NCBI RefSeq assembly: GCF_025465945.1
Contig: NZ_JANLNW010000051.1
Coordinates: 62,001-126,000 of the forward strand
DNA length: 64,000 nt
Source of the DNA: Pseudomonas sp. 6D_7.1_Bac1
GTDB lineage: Bacteria; Pseudomonadota; Gammaproteobacteria; Pseudomonadales; Pseudomonadaceae
Direction of reading: 5' to 3'
Position numbers and translations under genes: made by a program. Below the pieces are notes generated by a model. That model did not search any database, was not told where the DNA came from, and worked only from the letters and a program-made list of their open reading frames with translations. Shown here piece by piece: positions 9,227 to 19,161 of this stretch. Each line of letters opens with the position of its first letter. The first letter of the stretch is position 1.

Positions 9227-9988
9227 TTATTTGGCGGCCATACGCAAGGCACCGTCGAGACGGATCACCTCGCCGTTGAGCATGCTGTTTTCTATGATAT
9301 GCCTGACCAGAGCGGCGTACTCAACCGGTTTACCAAGGCGCGGCGGGAACGGCACGCCAGCGGCCAGCGAGTCGCGAACTTCCTGGGTCATGCCAGCCAT
9401 CATCGGCGTTTCGAAGATGCCCGGGGCGATGGTCATCACACGGATGCCGAAGCGCGCCAGTTCACGGGCGGCGGGCAAGGTCAGGCTGACAATCGCACCT
9501 TTGGACGCCGCGTAGGCGGCTTGGCCAATCTGGCCGTCGAAGGCAGCTGCCGAGGCGGTGTTGATGATCACCCCGCGTTCACCGTCTTCATTGGCTTCGG
9601 TTTCGGCAATCGCCGCAGCCGCCAGACGCAGCATGTTGAAGCTACCGATCAGGTTGACGTTGATCACCTGGCTGAAACTGGCCAGCGCATGCGGGCCGTT
9701 CTTGCCGAGGATTTTCTCGCCGCGAACCACACCGGCGCAGTTGACCAGCCCGTGCAGGCCGCCAAAGGCTGCGACCGTTGCCTGCACCGCTGCTTCTGCG
9801 GCCGCTTCCTGGCTGATGTCTGCCACGACGCAGTGTACGCCGAGCCGTTTTGCCTGAGCGGCGACGGCTTCGGCATTCAAGTCCACCAGCATGACTTTGG
9901 CACCGGCACCCACCAGCATTTCAGCAGTGGCCGCGCCCAGGCCCGACGCACCGCCGGTGACGAGAAAAACCTTGTTTTCGATCTGCAT
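9227..9988 (-). CDS. Short-chain dehydrogenase (3-hydroxyacyl-CoA dehydrogenase type II)
   Basis: 254 residues. GGASGLGAA near residue 12 is the NAD-binding glycine motif, CAGVV follows near residue 90, and the catalytic triad appears as a serine in [11 protein letters not shown] with YAASK. The type II 3-hydroxyacyl-CoA (2-methyl-3-hydroxybutyryl-CoA) dehydrogenases share this pattern. Two adjacent ATG codons exist; the second (9988) has better spacing from AAGGAA. The gene sits between acyl-CoA synthetase and thiolase, so it supplies the oxidation step between hydratase and thiolase. Confidence 0.9.
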   Translation of the reverse strand: MQIENKVFLVTGGASGLGAATAEMLVGAGAKVMLVDLNAEAVAAQAKRLGVHCVVADISQEAAAEAAVQATVAAFGGLHGLVNCAGVVRGEKILGKNGPHALASFSQVINVNLIGSFNMLRLAAAAIAETEANEDGERGVIINTASAAAFDGQIGQAAYAASKGAIVSLTLPAARELARFGIRVMTIAPGIFETPMMAGMTQEVRDSLAAGVPFPPRLGKPVEYAALVRHIIENSMLNGEVIRLDGALRMAAK

Positions 9989-10004
9989 CATTGTTTCCTT
10001 GGAT

Positions 10005-11669
10005 TCAAGCTGAAACGTTCTTCGCTGCGGCCTCTTGAGCCTTGGCGATTTCCTGGTTGCGCAAGATAAAGCGCTGCAATTTGCCGCTTGGGGTTTTCGG
10101 CAATTCGCTGACAAATTCGATTTCACGCGGGTATGAGTGCGCCGCCAGACGCTTGCGTACATGCTGGCGCAGCTCTTCGGCGAGCTCAGGTGAAGCACGG
10201 TATTGCGCACTGAGCACGACGAAGGCTTTCACCAACTCGGTGCGCTCCGGATCCGGTTTGCCAATCACGGCCGCCTCAACAACTGCCGGGTGCTCGATCA
10301 ACGCACTTTCAACGTCGAACGGGCCAACGCGATAGCCGGAGGTGGTGATCACGTCGTCACTGCGACCGACGAAGCTGATGCTGCCATCCGGGTTCAATTC
10401 GACGGTATCGCCACTCAGGTAATAGTTGCCGACGAAGGCTTTGGTGGGTGCGCCTTCGTAACCGGCAAACCAGCACATCGGCGATTGCGTGCGGTCAATG
10501 GCGAGGATCCCCGGCTGGCCGATCGACAATTCGTTGCAGGCCTCATCCAGCACCACGATCCGGTGCCCAGGCGAGGCAAAGCCTGCCGCACCGACATGCA
10601 CCGGATGCTCAAGGCCATGGTGGTTGCACAGCACCATGCCGAGTTCGGTCTGGCCGTAATGGTCGTGGATCACCACGTCGAGGTTGTCGGCAAACCAGCG
10701 GATCACTTCCGGGTTCAACGGCTCACCGGCGCTGCTGACGATCCGCAGTTTGCCCCTGATCGAACGGGCGAATTCATCGCCGCCAGCGATCAGCAAACGG
10801 TAGGCGGTGGGTGAACCGGTGAGGTTGCTGATGCCGTATTTGTTGATCACCCGGCAGGTGCTTTCGAGGGTGAACGGGCCATCGTAAAAGGTGATCGGAT
10901 GGCCCATGGACAACGGTCCGGTCACCCCAAAATAGATGCCATAGGCCCAACCCGGATCGGCGACGTTCCAGAACGCATCTTCAGGGCGCAGGTCCACCGC
11001 GTCACGGGTGTAGCTCTGAAACGCGACAATCGCCTTGAGCGGCACCGACAGGGCTTTCGACGGGCCCGTAGTACCTGAGGTGAACATCAGCAGGAACGGG
11101 TCTTCGCCGCTCAGCAGCAGCGGTTCGCATTGGGCGGAATAATTGGGCAGTTCGGCCCAAAAACTGAAGTCGCCGCGGACGATGCCCTGACCTTTCGGGC
11201 CACCCACGGTGACGATGCTCGGGCAGTCGGCGACTTCATTGAGCTTTGGACGATTGACTGCATCGGTCACCACCACGGCGGCACCGGAACTGTTGAGCCG
11301 GTGTTCGATGGCTTTCGGGCCGAAGGCGGTAAACAGCGGTTGGTAGACCGCGCCGATACGCCAGGTGGCGAAGACCACAATCAGCAACTCGACATTGCGT
11401 GGCAAGAGGCCGGCAACCTTGTCGCCCTTCTTCACGCCTTGGGCCAGCAGGAAGTTGGCAAAGCGCGCGGCTTTGTCCTGCAGATCGCTGAAGGTGTATG
11501 TGGCGCTGGCACCGTCGCGACCCTCCCAGAACAAGGCGATGCGTCCGGGCAAGGCATGTCGGTCGCAGCATTCAACGCAGGCGTTGAGGGCTGTCAACGA
11601 GCCTTTGAGCGCAGCATCGACGGTGTGCTGGTAGTTGAACTGTGAAGTCGCAGACAGGTAATCGCGCAT
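10005..11669 (-). CDS. AMP-forming acyl-CoA synthetase
   Basis: 554 residues of the ANL superfamily. Motifs in order: the P-loop [10 protein letters not shown] near residue 197, [40 protein letters not shown], and [10 protein letters not shown] with the adenylation lysine near the C-terminus. It activates a short or branched carboxylic acid to its CoA ester, feeding the operon of which it is the first gene. The absence of a membrane segment suggests a cytosolic enzyme. The exact acid is not evident; 2-methylbutyrate or a related short acid fits the downstream genes. Confidence 0.9.
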   Translation of the reverse strand: MRDYLSATSQFNYQHTVDAALKGSLTALNACVECCDRHALPGRIALFWEGRDGASATYTFSDLQDKAARFANFLLAQGVKKGDKVAGLLPRNVELLIVVFATWRIGAVYQPLFTAFGPKAIEHRLNSSGAAVVVTDAVNRPKLNEVADCPSIVTVGGPKGQGIVRGDFSFWAELPNYSAQCEPLLLSGEDPFLLMFTSGTTGPSKALSVPLKAIVAFQSYTRDAVDLRPEDAFWNVADPGWAYGIYFGVTGPLSMGHPITFYDGPFTLESTCRVINKYGISNLTGSPTAYRLLIAGGDEFARSIRGKLRIVSSAGEPLNPEVIRWFADNLDVVIHDHYGQTELGMVLCNHHGLEHPVHVGAAGFASPGHRIVVLDEACNELSIGQPGILAIDRTQSPMCWFAGYEGAPTKAFVGNYYLSGDTVELNPDGSISFVGRSDDVITTSGYRVGPFDVESALIEHPAVVEAAVIGKPDPERTELVKAFVVLSAQYRASPELAEELRQHVRKRLAAHSYPREIEFVSELPKTPSGKLQRFILRNQEIAKAQEAAAKNVSA

Positions 11670-11824
11670 TGCCAGAATCCCTCTGTATTTTTATTAGGTT
11701 GGGGGAACCGTAAAAATCAGGGAAATACTCGCTCCGCGGGCGACGCGGGACAATGGTCAAAGCTATCAAGTTGCGTGACTGGTTTGGCCAAGACTCAAGA
11801 GATGCGGCGTCTGGTCTGGCGCTT

Positions 11825-11887
11825 TCGCGAGCAGGCTCGCTCCCACAGGGGAACGCATTCCAAATGTGGGAGCGAGCCTGCTCGCGA
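11825..11887. repeat. REP pair (BIME), GCGAGC family
   Basis: A 23-base perfect inverted repeat of the same family as 6002-6073, with a 17-base spacer, lies between the AraC-type regulator and the acyl-CoA operon it may control. Confidence 0.9.
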
Positions 11888-11918
11888 AGAGGCCGGCTGC
11901 ATCAATACAAAGTCTGGA

Positions 11919-12935
11919 TCAGTTGGCTTCGTTGAGGATCAAACTGCGGTAATGCCCGGGATTGGACCCCGACCACTTGCGAAACGCCTTGTAGAACGAA
12001 CTGGCATCGGCAAACCCAAGCCGGGTGGCGATTTCGGCGAAGCTGATCGAAGGTTCCGCCAGCCAGACAATCGCCAGTTCCTTGCGCACGCTGTCCTTCA
12101 ATCCCTGATAGGTCTGCCCTTCTTCGGCCAGCCGACGACGCAGTGTCGAAGCGGACATACACAATTGTTGCGCCAGGCTGTCGGTTTCCGGCCACTGTTC
12201 GGCGGGCAGTTGCCGCAAATCGTGTTTGATCCGGCTGGCGAGGCTTTGCGGATCGCGGTACTTGACCAGGATATTGGCCGGCGCATGGGCCAAAAAGCGC
12301 TTGAGTTCGTCGCTGCTGCGTTTAATCGGTAGATCCAGGCAGTCGGCCGAGAAAATCATCCGTGTGCGCGGTCGGTCGAAGCGCAGATTCTGCGAAAACA
12401 TCACCTTATAGTCATCACAGAAGTCCGGTTCCGCGCAGCGCAGTTCGATGGCCAGAATCGGTATCCGGCGCCCGGCCAGCCAGCAGGCAACGCCATGCAC
12501 GATCATCCAATAGGTGAAATAAGTGAAGGCGCGACGCGGGTCCTGGTCGTCTTCGAGCAGGACGATTTCCGCCAGGCTTTGCTGATGAACCAACTGCGCC
12601 GGCATGCGCTCCAGCATCAACGACAAAAAACCCAGCCCGGACGTCAATCCCGCCGCCAGCGTCGGTTGGGCCATGGCACAACGGCAGAGAAACTCCAGGC
12701 TGCCGGATTTCAGCTGGCGCGGGTCCATGCCAAAGAACTCGTCGTCCATGCGCCGCGCCAATAGTCGCCACAACCTTGCATAAGCGGTGGCCGGAACACG
12801 AGCGTCAGCCACGTCAAGCAAGCGCGGCTCAATCCCGACCTTGAGCAATACCTCTTCGCTGTCCGCGCCCGGCTCGCAGCTTTGCAGCAGTGCTTCGCGC
12901 ACCAAATGAATGGAGATGGTGTCTTTTTCCGACAT
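11919..12935 (-). CDS. AraC family transcriptional regulator
   Basis: 338 residues. The N-terminal two thirds form the arabinose-binding-type domain found in OruR/ArgR-like pseudomonad regulators, and residues 230-335 hold two helix-turn-helix units (CMSASTLRRRLAEEGQTYQGLKD-type first helix pair; SISFAEIATRLGFADASSFYKAFRKWSG second). It lies directly upstream of the five-gene acyl-CoA operon on the same strand, so it is the likely activator of branched-chain acid catabolism; this is inference from position. Confidence 0.88.
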   Translation of the reverse strand: MSEKDTISIHLVREALLQSCEPGADSEEVLLKVGIEPRLLDVADARVPATAYARLWRLLARRMDDEFFGMDPRQLKSGSLEFLCRCAMAQPTLAAGLTSGLGFLSLMLERMPAQLVHQQSLAEIVLLEDDQDPRRAFTYFTYWMIVHGVACWLAGRRIPILAIELRCAEPDFCDDYKVMFSQNLRFDRPRTRMIFSADCLDLPIKRSSDELKRFLAHAPANILVKYRDPQSLASRIKHDLRQLPAEQWPETDSLAQQLCMSASTLRRRLAEEGQTYQGLKDSVRKELAIVWLAEPSISFAEIATRLGFADASSFYKAFRKWSGSNPGHYRSLILNEAN

Positions 12936-13103
12936 TGAGCGTGGTGAACCCTTTTTTGTTTGTCGGCCATCTTAGCGCAGGCACCGTGTTCTTATCAGGC
13001 TGCGTCAGCTCCCGCGTGGGAATTAACCGTTAGCCTGCTTCCTTTTGTTTCTTGCCCACGCCATGATGCCGTTCTCTAACCGCCTGCCCGCGAACGAGCC
13101 CTC

Positions 13104-14300
13104 ATGTCCGCACAACAAACGCCCCCCGTCAGCTCCATGGCGATCACCTTGCAGATCGTCTCCATCGTTTTTTATACCTTTGTTGCCTTCCTCTGCATCG
13201 GCCTGCCGATTGCGGTGTTGCCGGGGTATGTCCATGAGCAGTTGGGGTTCAGCGCTATCGTCGCCGGCCTGACCATCGGCTCGCAGTACCTGGCCACCCT
13301 GCTCAGCCGGCCCATGGCGGGTCGCATGTCTGACAGCATCGGCACCAAACGGGCGATTGTGTATGGCTTGCTGGGCATTGTGCTCAGTGGTGTGCTGACG
13401 TTGCTATCGACTTTGTTGCAGAGCCTGCCGTTGCTGAGCCTGATGATTTTGATCGGCGGTCGATTGTTGCTGGGGATCGCCCAAGGGTTGATCGGTGTCG
13501 GCACCATCAGTTGGTGCATGGGCCAGGTGGGTGCCGAGCACACTGCCCGCTCGATTTCCTGGAACGGCATTGCCTCGTATGGCGCGATTGCCATTGGCGC
13601 ACCACTGGGTGTGGTGATGGTCGGTGCGTTGGGGTTCACGAGCCTTGGGATTGCGCTTTCTGTGTTGGCGCTGGCTGCGCTGCTGCTGATCCGCAACAAA
13701 CCCTCGGTACCGGTGATTCGCGGTGAGCGGCTGCCGTTTTGGGCGGTGTTCGGGCGCATCGCGCCCTTTGGTGCGAGCCTGAGCCTGGCTTCGATCGGCT
13801 ACGGCACACTGACGACCTTTATTACCCTGTTTTATATCAGCCGCGGCTGGACCGGTGCGGCCTGGTGCCTGACGGTTTTCGGCATCTGCTTCATCCTCGC
13901 GCGCCTGCTGTTTATCTCCAGCGTCAATCGTTTTGGCGGGTTCAGCTCGGCCATCGCCTGCATGAGCATCGAAACCCTGGGGCTGGGCCTGCTGTGGTTG
14001 GCACCGACAACGGCGGTGGCGTTGATTGGCGCGGGGCTCACCGGGTTCGGTCTGTCGCTGGTTTATCCGGCGTTGGGTGTCGAGGCGATCAAGCAGGTGC
14101 CGAGTACCAGTCGTGGCGCGGGTTTGAGTGCCTACGCGGTATTTTTCGATCTGGCGCTGGCGATTGCCGGGCCATTGATGGGCGCGGTGGCGCTGAATCT
14201 GGGTTACTCGTGGATTTTCTTCTGCGCAGCGCTGCTGTCGATCACCGGACTGGGGCTGACCCTGCTCCTGAAACGTCGCGCAGCACTCAGCCCACTGTAG
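13104..14300 (+). CDS. MFS transporter (YfcJ/YhhS-like)
   Basis: 398 residues with about twelve hydrophobic segments and the classical MFS loop 2-3 motif GRMSDSIGTKRA near residue 72. The general pattern resembles YfcJ/YhhS arabinose-efflux-like carriers. The inner-membrane protein would export small molecules; the substrate is unknown. The gene is divergent from the AraC-type regulator and convergent with the following hydrolase gene. The ATG lacks a clear Shine-Dalgarno sequence. Confidence 0.88.
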   Translation: MSAQQTPPVSSMAITLQIVSIVFYTFVAFLCIGLPIAVLPGYVHEQLGFSAIVAGLTIGSQYLATLLSRPMAGRMSDSIGTKRAIVYGLLGIVLSGVLTLLSTLLQSLPLLSLMILIGGRLLLGIAQGLIGVGTISWCMGQVGAEHTARSISWNGIASYGAIAIGAPLGVVMVGALGFTSLGIALSVLALAALLLIRNKPSVPVIRGERLPFWAVFGRIAPFGASLSLASIGYGTLTTFITLFYISRGWTGAAWCLTVFGICFILARLLFISSVNRFGGFSSAIACMSIETLGLGLLWLAPTTAVALIGAGLTGFGLSLVYPALGVEAIKQVPSTSRGAGLSAYAVFFDLALAIAGPLMGAVALNLGYSWIFFCAALLSITGLGLTLLLKRRAALSPL

Positions 14301-14317
14301 ACGCAGATTATGCCAGC

Positions 14318-15364
14318 CTACGGGGTTGTCTCGTCGGCGGTCTGCATCCCGGCCCGGCTTGGCTTGGCCAGTGTGTGAGAAAAGAAACGCCCGGCTTCGG
14401 AGATCAGGTTGCGGTGAATGTCCTCACGGTCAACACCGTCGGCATCGGTGCACAAGGCCGGCATCGCCGCGAGCTGCTCTTTGGTACACGGCGCCATGAA
14501 CACGAAGTGCCCGGCCCCGGCCAGCAGTTTGAAATCCGGGGCAATGGGTAGTTTGCGAGCGAGCGCGGCGGCGTTTTTATCGAGCGCGACCAGTTTGTCG
14601 CCATCGCCGCTATAGAGCAGCACCGGCACATGCACGCCGGCCAAGGTATGGCGACCGAACTTCAGGCTCAGCGGCGCCATCAGCAACAGGGCGTGAACCC
14701 GCGGGTCAGCGACTGGCTGCAGGTCATCGCGGTCGACGATCAGTTCACCGTTGGTGCTGCAGGCGTCTCCGTCGTCAGGACGCTCCTTGCAGTAACGCCG
14801 CAAACGGTTCAGGTCCGGTGTGGCCCCCGAAAGAATCAAGGCGGTTTCACCACCGGCCGAGTAGCCGATCACCCCAACCTCGTCAGGATTGACGAACGGC
14901 GACAGCATGGGGTCAGCGAGGGTTGCAGTAATGGCTTCGGAAATCTGGATCGGCCGCCCATAGAGGTTGCTCAACGTACCGAGGCGGCTGTGGTCCTTGG
15001 AGTTGTCACCGGGATGAATCACCGCCACCACCACAAAGCCTTTACGTGCCAGCGATGTAGCAAGGTCATGCAAAGCCAATGGAGTACCGATGTTGCCGTG
15101 GGACAGCATCAGCATCGGAAAGCGCCCGATGGCGACTCTCGCGTCTTCGGTCGCCTGGATTTGATAGCCTTCGACCTTGCTTGAATGCTCGATGCCGGTC
15201 GACGGGTAAAAGGCGATGGCCCGCATCGGTTGCAAATCCAGCGGGTCGAGAAACGTCAGCTGATGGTAGCCAACGCTCCAGTTAGGGTGCGGCGCAGGCG
15301 CGGCTTGCACTGTGTTCAGGCTGCTGAGCAGGCAGATCAGTAACATTGCACTAAGTCGCACCAT
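14318..15364 (-). CDS. Exported alpha/beta hydrolase (dienelactone hydrolase / PAF-acetylhydrolase-like)
   Basis: 348 residues from the ATG at 15364, which has AAGGTGGGG upstream and yields a clear signal peptide (MVRLSAMLLICLLSS to an AxA site). The nucleophile elbow is GYSAGG near residue 175, with an oxyanion HGN segment around residue 92 and a C-terminal GAGHFVFMAP carrying the histidine. It is probably a periplasmic esterase or lipase-like hydrolase of unknown substrate. A longer in-frame start 16 codons upstream would bury the signal peptide and is rejected. Confidence 0.8.
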   Translation of the reverse strand: MVRLSAMLLICLLSSLNTVQAAPAPHPNWSVGYHQLTFLDPLDLQPMRAIAFYPSTGIEHSSKVEGYQIQATEDARVAIGRFPMLMLSHGNIGTPLALHDLATSLARKGFVVVAVIHPGDNSKDHSRLGTLSNLYGRPIQISEAITATLADPMLSPFVNPDEVGVIGYSAGGETALILSGATPDLNRLRRYCKERPDDGDACSTNGELIVDRDDLQPVADPRVHALLLMAPLSLKFGRHTLAGVHVPVLLYSGDGDKLVALDKNAAALARKLPIAPDFKLLAGAGHFVFMAPCTKEQLAAMPALCTDADGVDREDIHRNLISEAGRFFSHTLAKPSRAGMQTADETTP

Positions 15365-15543
15365 GGGATGCCCCACCTTGTTACCTGATTGGAATACCCG
15401 TTTTTTTTCCAATCCCTTGGATTTAAAGCCTTGCGCCAGCGTTTACCGCTTTCACGATCCATGCAGAACGGAGCCGATAACCCGACGCTGCATAACCTGG
15501 GCCAACACCTGAAACACCCGTACATTTTATTCAGAAACAGAAA

Positions 15544-15585
15544 ACTCCGTACCCCGATCGTTTTACGACGATCAGGGTACAGAGT
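15544..15585 (-). terminator. Rho-independent terminator of azoR
   Basis: Read on the minus strand, 17-base arms (with two mismatches) around an eight-base loop are followed by TTTTC. It sits about 40 bases beyond the azoR stop, upstream of the exported hydrolase gene. Confidence 0.7.
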
Positions 15586-15627
15586 CTAGTGGGTATTGCC
15601 TGGGCTTCTTAACTCTTTACGAAAGCC

Positions 15628-16239
15628 TTACGCAGCAGCGAATAATTGCTCGCTGATCTGCGCCTGAGCGTCGCTCATGGCTTTGCTGCGAACGTCATCA
15701 CCGTAAGCCAGGCCATGGGCGCGGACGAACTCGATGTCGGTGATGCCCATGAAGCCCAGCATGACTTTCAAGTACTCTTCGTGCGCTACGCCGGTCGGTT
15801 GACCCACGTGCATACCACCGGAAGTCGACACCACCACGACTTTCTTGTTGCCGCACAGGCCTTCAGGGCCGGCTTCGGTGTAGCGGAACGTCTGGCCGGC
15901 AACGGCAATGCGGTCGATCCAGGCCTTGAGTTGGGTCGGGATAGTGAAGTTGTACATCGGTGCTGCGATCACGACCGCATCGGCAGCGAGGAATTCGGCC
16001 AGGGTCGAAGCGCTCAGTTCGGCTTCATGCTGTTGCGCGGCGTTACGCAGATCCGCGGTGGTGCCGGCAGCGACCAGAGTGGCCGCAGAAAAGTGGCTGA
16101 TCGCATCGCTGGCCAGGTCGCGGTAGGTAACCACGGCAGCAGGCTCGGCGCCTTTCCAGGCCTGGACGACACTGTGGCTCAGCTGACGGGAAGCCGAGTT
16201 GTCGCCAAGGATGCTCGAATCGATGTGCAAGAGTTTCAT
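15628..16239 (-). CDS. azoR: FMN-dependent NADH-azoreductase
   Basis: 203 residues with the flavodoxin-like AzoR pattern: [20 protein letters not shown] start binding FMN phosphate, [19 protein letters not shown] near residue 95, and a GG(M)H segment near residue 143. It reduces azo dyes and quinones with NADH in the cytosol. ATG at 16239 follows GGAGA. It is divergently transcribed from a LysR gene 128 bases away, an arrangement in which the LysR protein usually controls the oxidoreductase. Confidence 0.93.
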   Translation of the reverse strand: MKLLHIDSSILGDNSASRQLSHSVVQAWKGAEPAAVVTYRDLASDAISHFSAATLVAAGTTADLRNAAQQHEAELSASTLAEFLAADAVVIAAPMYNFTIPTQLKAWIDRIAVAGQTFRYTEAGPEGLCGNKKVVVVSTSGGMHVGQPTGVAHEEYLKVMLGFMGITDIEFVRAHGLAYGDDVRSKAMSDAQAQISEQLFAAA

Positions 16240-16367
16240 GTGGGATCTCCAAGTGAGGACCGCCACCGGGCGATCTAGTGGGGACAATCCTACAGATGAA
16301 ACCAATAGCTGATTAGCCAGCAACAATGCGATAGTTCGTCCCACTGACAGGACAATCGAGTGCAGCC

Positions 16368-17276
16368 ATGCAAGACCTCAATGACCTCTACTACTTCGCC
16401 AAAGTGGTCGAAGCCGGCGGTTTCGCCGCCGCCGGACGCTTGTTGGGCATTCCCAAGTCGCGGCTGTCGCGGCGCATCGCCGAACTTGAAGAGCGCCTGG
16501 GCGCCCGCCTCCTCCAGCGCACCACCCGCCAGCTCAAGCTGACGGCTGTCGGCGAGCGTTATTTGCGCCATTGCCAGGCGATGCTGCTGGAGGCCGAGAT
16601 GGCTGACGAGGCCGTCGCCAGCATGTCCAGCGAACCCCGAGGGCGGTTGCGGGTGTCCAGCCCGGTGGGCCTGGCTCACGAGTTTCTCCCGGTGGTGATC
16701 AGCACCTTTCTGGAGAAGTTTCCCCAGGTGCAGCTTGAGATGCAGTTGCTCAATCGCCGGGTCGATCTGGTCAACGAAGGCATCGATGTTGCACTACGGG
16801 TGCGTGAGTTGGGTGATGAAGATCCGTTGCTGGTCACCCGCCGCTTGCGTCAGGCGCAAATGATGATGGTCGCCAGCCCGGCCTTTTTACGCGATCACGC
16901 CATCAACAACCTGGAAGACTTGAAGCAGGTTCCCGTGCTTGGCGCGCTGGAGGCCGATCGCATGGTGCATATACGCATGCTCGATGCCCAAGGCAAAACC
17001 TGTGACGTGACGCTGGAAGCACGGCTGGGGATCGATGACTTCATTGTCCGCAAGACCTGCGCCCTTGCCGGCCTTGGCTTTACCTTGCTACCAATGATGA
17101 ATTGCGAACAGGAACTGGAAAACGGCACGCTGGTGCAGTTGCTGCCCGAATGGTCGCTGCCTGGCGGCTGGCTGCAAGCGGTCTACCCTCATCGGCGCGG
17201 CGTGCTGCCGGCGGTGCGCGCCTGGATTGATCATTTGACCGAATCATTCAACGCCTGCGGGGATCGACTGTTATGA
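16368..17276 (+). CDS. LysR family transcriptional regulator
   Basis: 302 residues. The winged helix-turn-helix lies at residues 1-60 ([24 protein letters not shown] start) and the periplasmic-binding-like effector domain runs from about residue 90 to the end. It is divergent from azoR, so azoR and itself are the likely targets. Its stop overlaps the next start as ATGA. Confidence 0.92.
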   Translation: MQDLNDLYYFAKVVEAGGFAAAGRLLGIPKSRLSRRIAELEERLGARLLQRTTRQLKLTAVGERYLRHCQAMLLEAEMADEAVASMSSEPRGRLRVSSPVGLAHEFLPVVISTFLEKFPQVQLEMQLLNRRVDLVNEGIDVALRVRELGDEDPLLVTRRLRQAQMMMVASPAFLRDHAINNLEDLKQVPVLGALEADRMVHIRMLDAQGKTCDVTLEARLGIDDFIVRKTCALAGLGFTLLPMMNCEQELENGTLVQLLPEWSLPGGWLQAVYPHRRGVLPAVRAWIDHLTESFNACGDRLL

Positions 17277-17632
17277 AGGCTAAACCCATGACCGAGGAAG
17301 ACGTGGCGCGTTTCTGCCTGGCACTGCCCGGCGCGCAAGAGGATTACAAATGGGGTGGCGTGCGGGTGTTTTCAGTCGCCGGGAACAAGATGTTCGCCCT
17401 GCAAAACCTGCGAGGAGAGTCATTGGCGTTCAAGGTCGACAAAGAGCTGTTTCTGGGGCATGTCGACCGCCCGGGCATTGGGCCAGCACCCTATCTGGCA
17501 AGGGCGCAGTGGATCATCATGCAAACGCCCTACCCGCTGGGTGCCGAAGAACTGCAAGACTTGCTGCAACGTTCTCACCAACTGGTGGTGAGCAAGTTGC
17601 CCAAGCGCGTGCAGGTCGGGTTGTTACTTTAG
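17273..17632 (+). CDS. MmcQ/YjbR family DNA-binding-fold protein
   Basis: 119 residues of the MmcQ/YjbR family (CyaY-like fold), with the typical FCLALPGAQEDYKWG N-terminal region, KMFALQ and a C-terminal SHQLVVSKLPKR helix. Molecular function is not established. It overlaps the LysR stop by four bases, so it is co-translated with that regulator. Its stop overlaps the convergent DUF1294 gene. Confidence 0.85.
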   Translation: MKAKPMTEEDVARFCLALPGAQEDYKWGGVRVFSVAGNKMFALQNLRGESLAFKVDKELFLGHVDRPGIGPAPYLARAQWIIMQTPYPLGAEELQDLLQRSHQLVVSKLPKRVQVGLLL

Positions 17633-18033
17633 AACAGGCTAAAGAGGCCAGTGCCGAGGAATAGCTGGTCGATCCAGAACACCTGATGCAGCAGCACGAT
17701 GATCCAGAACACCAGTTGATAGGACACTTTGCGCGTCTTGTGCCGAAACGCTTGCTGGGCAAGCAAGGCGCCCGGCCAGCCACCGGCCAGTTCGACTGCA
17801 TGCAGTATGTTTTCCGGTGTCCGCCAGCGGTCTGTCCGAGCCTTGCGCTTGTCGTTCCAGTACAGGAAAAATGCCAGCAGGCTGACAATCGCATAGGCCG
17901 CGAGCGGAATCAGCGAGATCCCGCGCAACCCTAGCAGCGTCGAACCAACAGCCGGTAAGGCGCACAGCCCCAGGAACACCAGACCTTTGAGGCGCGGGTT
18001 TTGAATCCCGCGCCCATTGCGTGGCTCGATCAT
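17629..18033 (-). CDS. DUF1294 membrane protein
   Basis: 134 residues. Three to four hydrophobic segments and the DUF1294 hallmark [17 protein letters not shown] followed by [13 protein letters not shown] and HKTRK are present. The N-terminal cold-shock domain found in some relatives is absent. The ATG at 18033 overlaps the uppP stop as ATGA, so it is translationally coupled to uppP. Role unknown. Confidence 0.85.
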   Translation of the reverse strand: MIEPRNGRGIQNPRLKGLVFLGLCALPAVGSTLLGLRGISLIPLAAYAIVSLLAFFLYWNDKRKARTDRWRTPENILHAVELAGGWPGALLAQQAFRHKTRKVSYQLVFWIIVLLHQVFWIDQLFLGTGLFSLF

Positions 18034-18860
18034 GACTCGGCGGCTGCCCAGTCGACCCAACCGAACTGCCAGGTTGCGAGGATCAGCAAGCCGAACGCGA
18101 TCCGGTACCAGGCAAACGCTGCGTAGCTGTGGCTGGCAATGAACTTGAGCAAGCCCTTGACCGCGATCATCGCGAATACAAACGCCGTGATGAAGCCGAT
18201 GGCGAACACCGGGAGATCAGCGGCCTGGAACAGGTCGCGATACTTGTAGCCGGAGTACACCGCGGCACCGACCATGGTCGGCATGGCCAGAAAGAACGAA
18301 AACTCGGTGGCGGTTTTACGCGACAGGCCAAACAACAAGCCGCCAATGATCGTCGAACCAGAGCGCGAAGTGCCGGGAATCATCGCCAGGCACTGGGCAA
18401 AACCGACCTTCAGGGCGTCTTTCCAGGTGATATCGTCAACGGTTTCAGCGTGCACGGTGTGCTCGCGACGCTCAGCCCACAACATGATGATCCCGCCCAC
18501 CACCAGCGCCGTCGCCACAGTGATCGGGTTGAACAGGTATTGGTGGATCACATTGGCGAAGATCACCCCCAGCACCACTGCCGGCATGAAAGCGATCAAC
18601 AGGTTAACGGTAAACCGTTGGGCACTGCGCTGAGTGGGCAACCCTGTCACCACGTCGAGAATCTTGCGGCGAAATTCCCAGACCACGGCCAGGATCGCGC
18701 CGAGCTGGATGATGATATTGAACGCCATCGCGCGCTCGCCACCGAAATTGAGCAAATCGGCGACGATAATCTGGTGCCCGGTACTGGAGATGGGCAGAAA
18801 CTCCGTCAAGCCCTCTACAACGCCAAGAATCAATGCCTGAGCGGCGGTCCAAAAATCCAT
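18030..18860 (-). CDS. uppP: Undecaprenyl-diphosphate phosphatase
   Basis: 276 residues with both BacA/UppP signatures: [14 protein letters not shown] near residue 17 and PGTSRSGST near residue 170, within an eight-helix membrane protein. It recycles undecaprenyl pyrophosphate for peptidoglycan and other envelope polymers and confers bacitracin resistance. ATG at 18860 follows GGGGGA. The uppP, pnuC and fap neighbourhood matches the order seen in P. aeruginosa. Confidence 0.95.
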   Translation of the reverse strand: MDFWTAAQALILGVVEGLTEFLPISSTGHQIIVADLLNFGGERAMAFNIIIQLGAILAVVWEFRRKILDVVTGLPTQRSAQRFTVNLLIAFMPAVVLGVIFANVIHQYLFNPITVATALVVGGIIMLWAERREHTVHAETVDDITWKDALKVGFAQCLAMIPGTSRSGSTIIGGLLFGLSRKTATEFSFFLAMPTMVGAAVYSGYKYRDLFQAADLPVFAIGFITAFVFAMIAVKGLLKFIASHSYAAFAWYRIAFGLLILATWQFGWVDWAAAES

Positions 18861-19161
18861 TAATCCCCCAATGAAGCGATGCCTCCAAGGCATGCCTCGT
18901 TAATAATATTTAAGCGTCCATGGCGATCAGCCGCCATTGAATGACATCGCGCACAATCCCTGTGCGAAACGTTAAAAATCTGCTGAAAAATCAGCGCACT
19001 TTCAGGTTTTTGCTGACGCGGCCGAAATCCTATCAGACATGCCTGAACAACGCTGCGCCGTTATTAGACTTGAGTAGGGTTGGCTCGCCTGCAAAAGCGT
19101 GCCTGAATGCTGGCGGTCGTTTATGACAAGAACAAGAACAGAAACCTGGAGTAACACAGTC

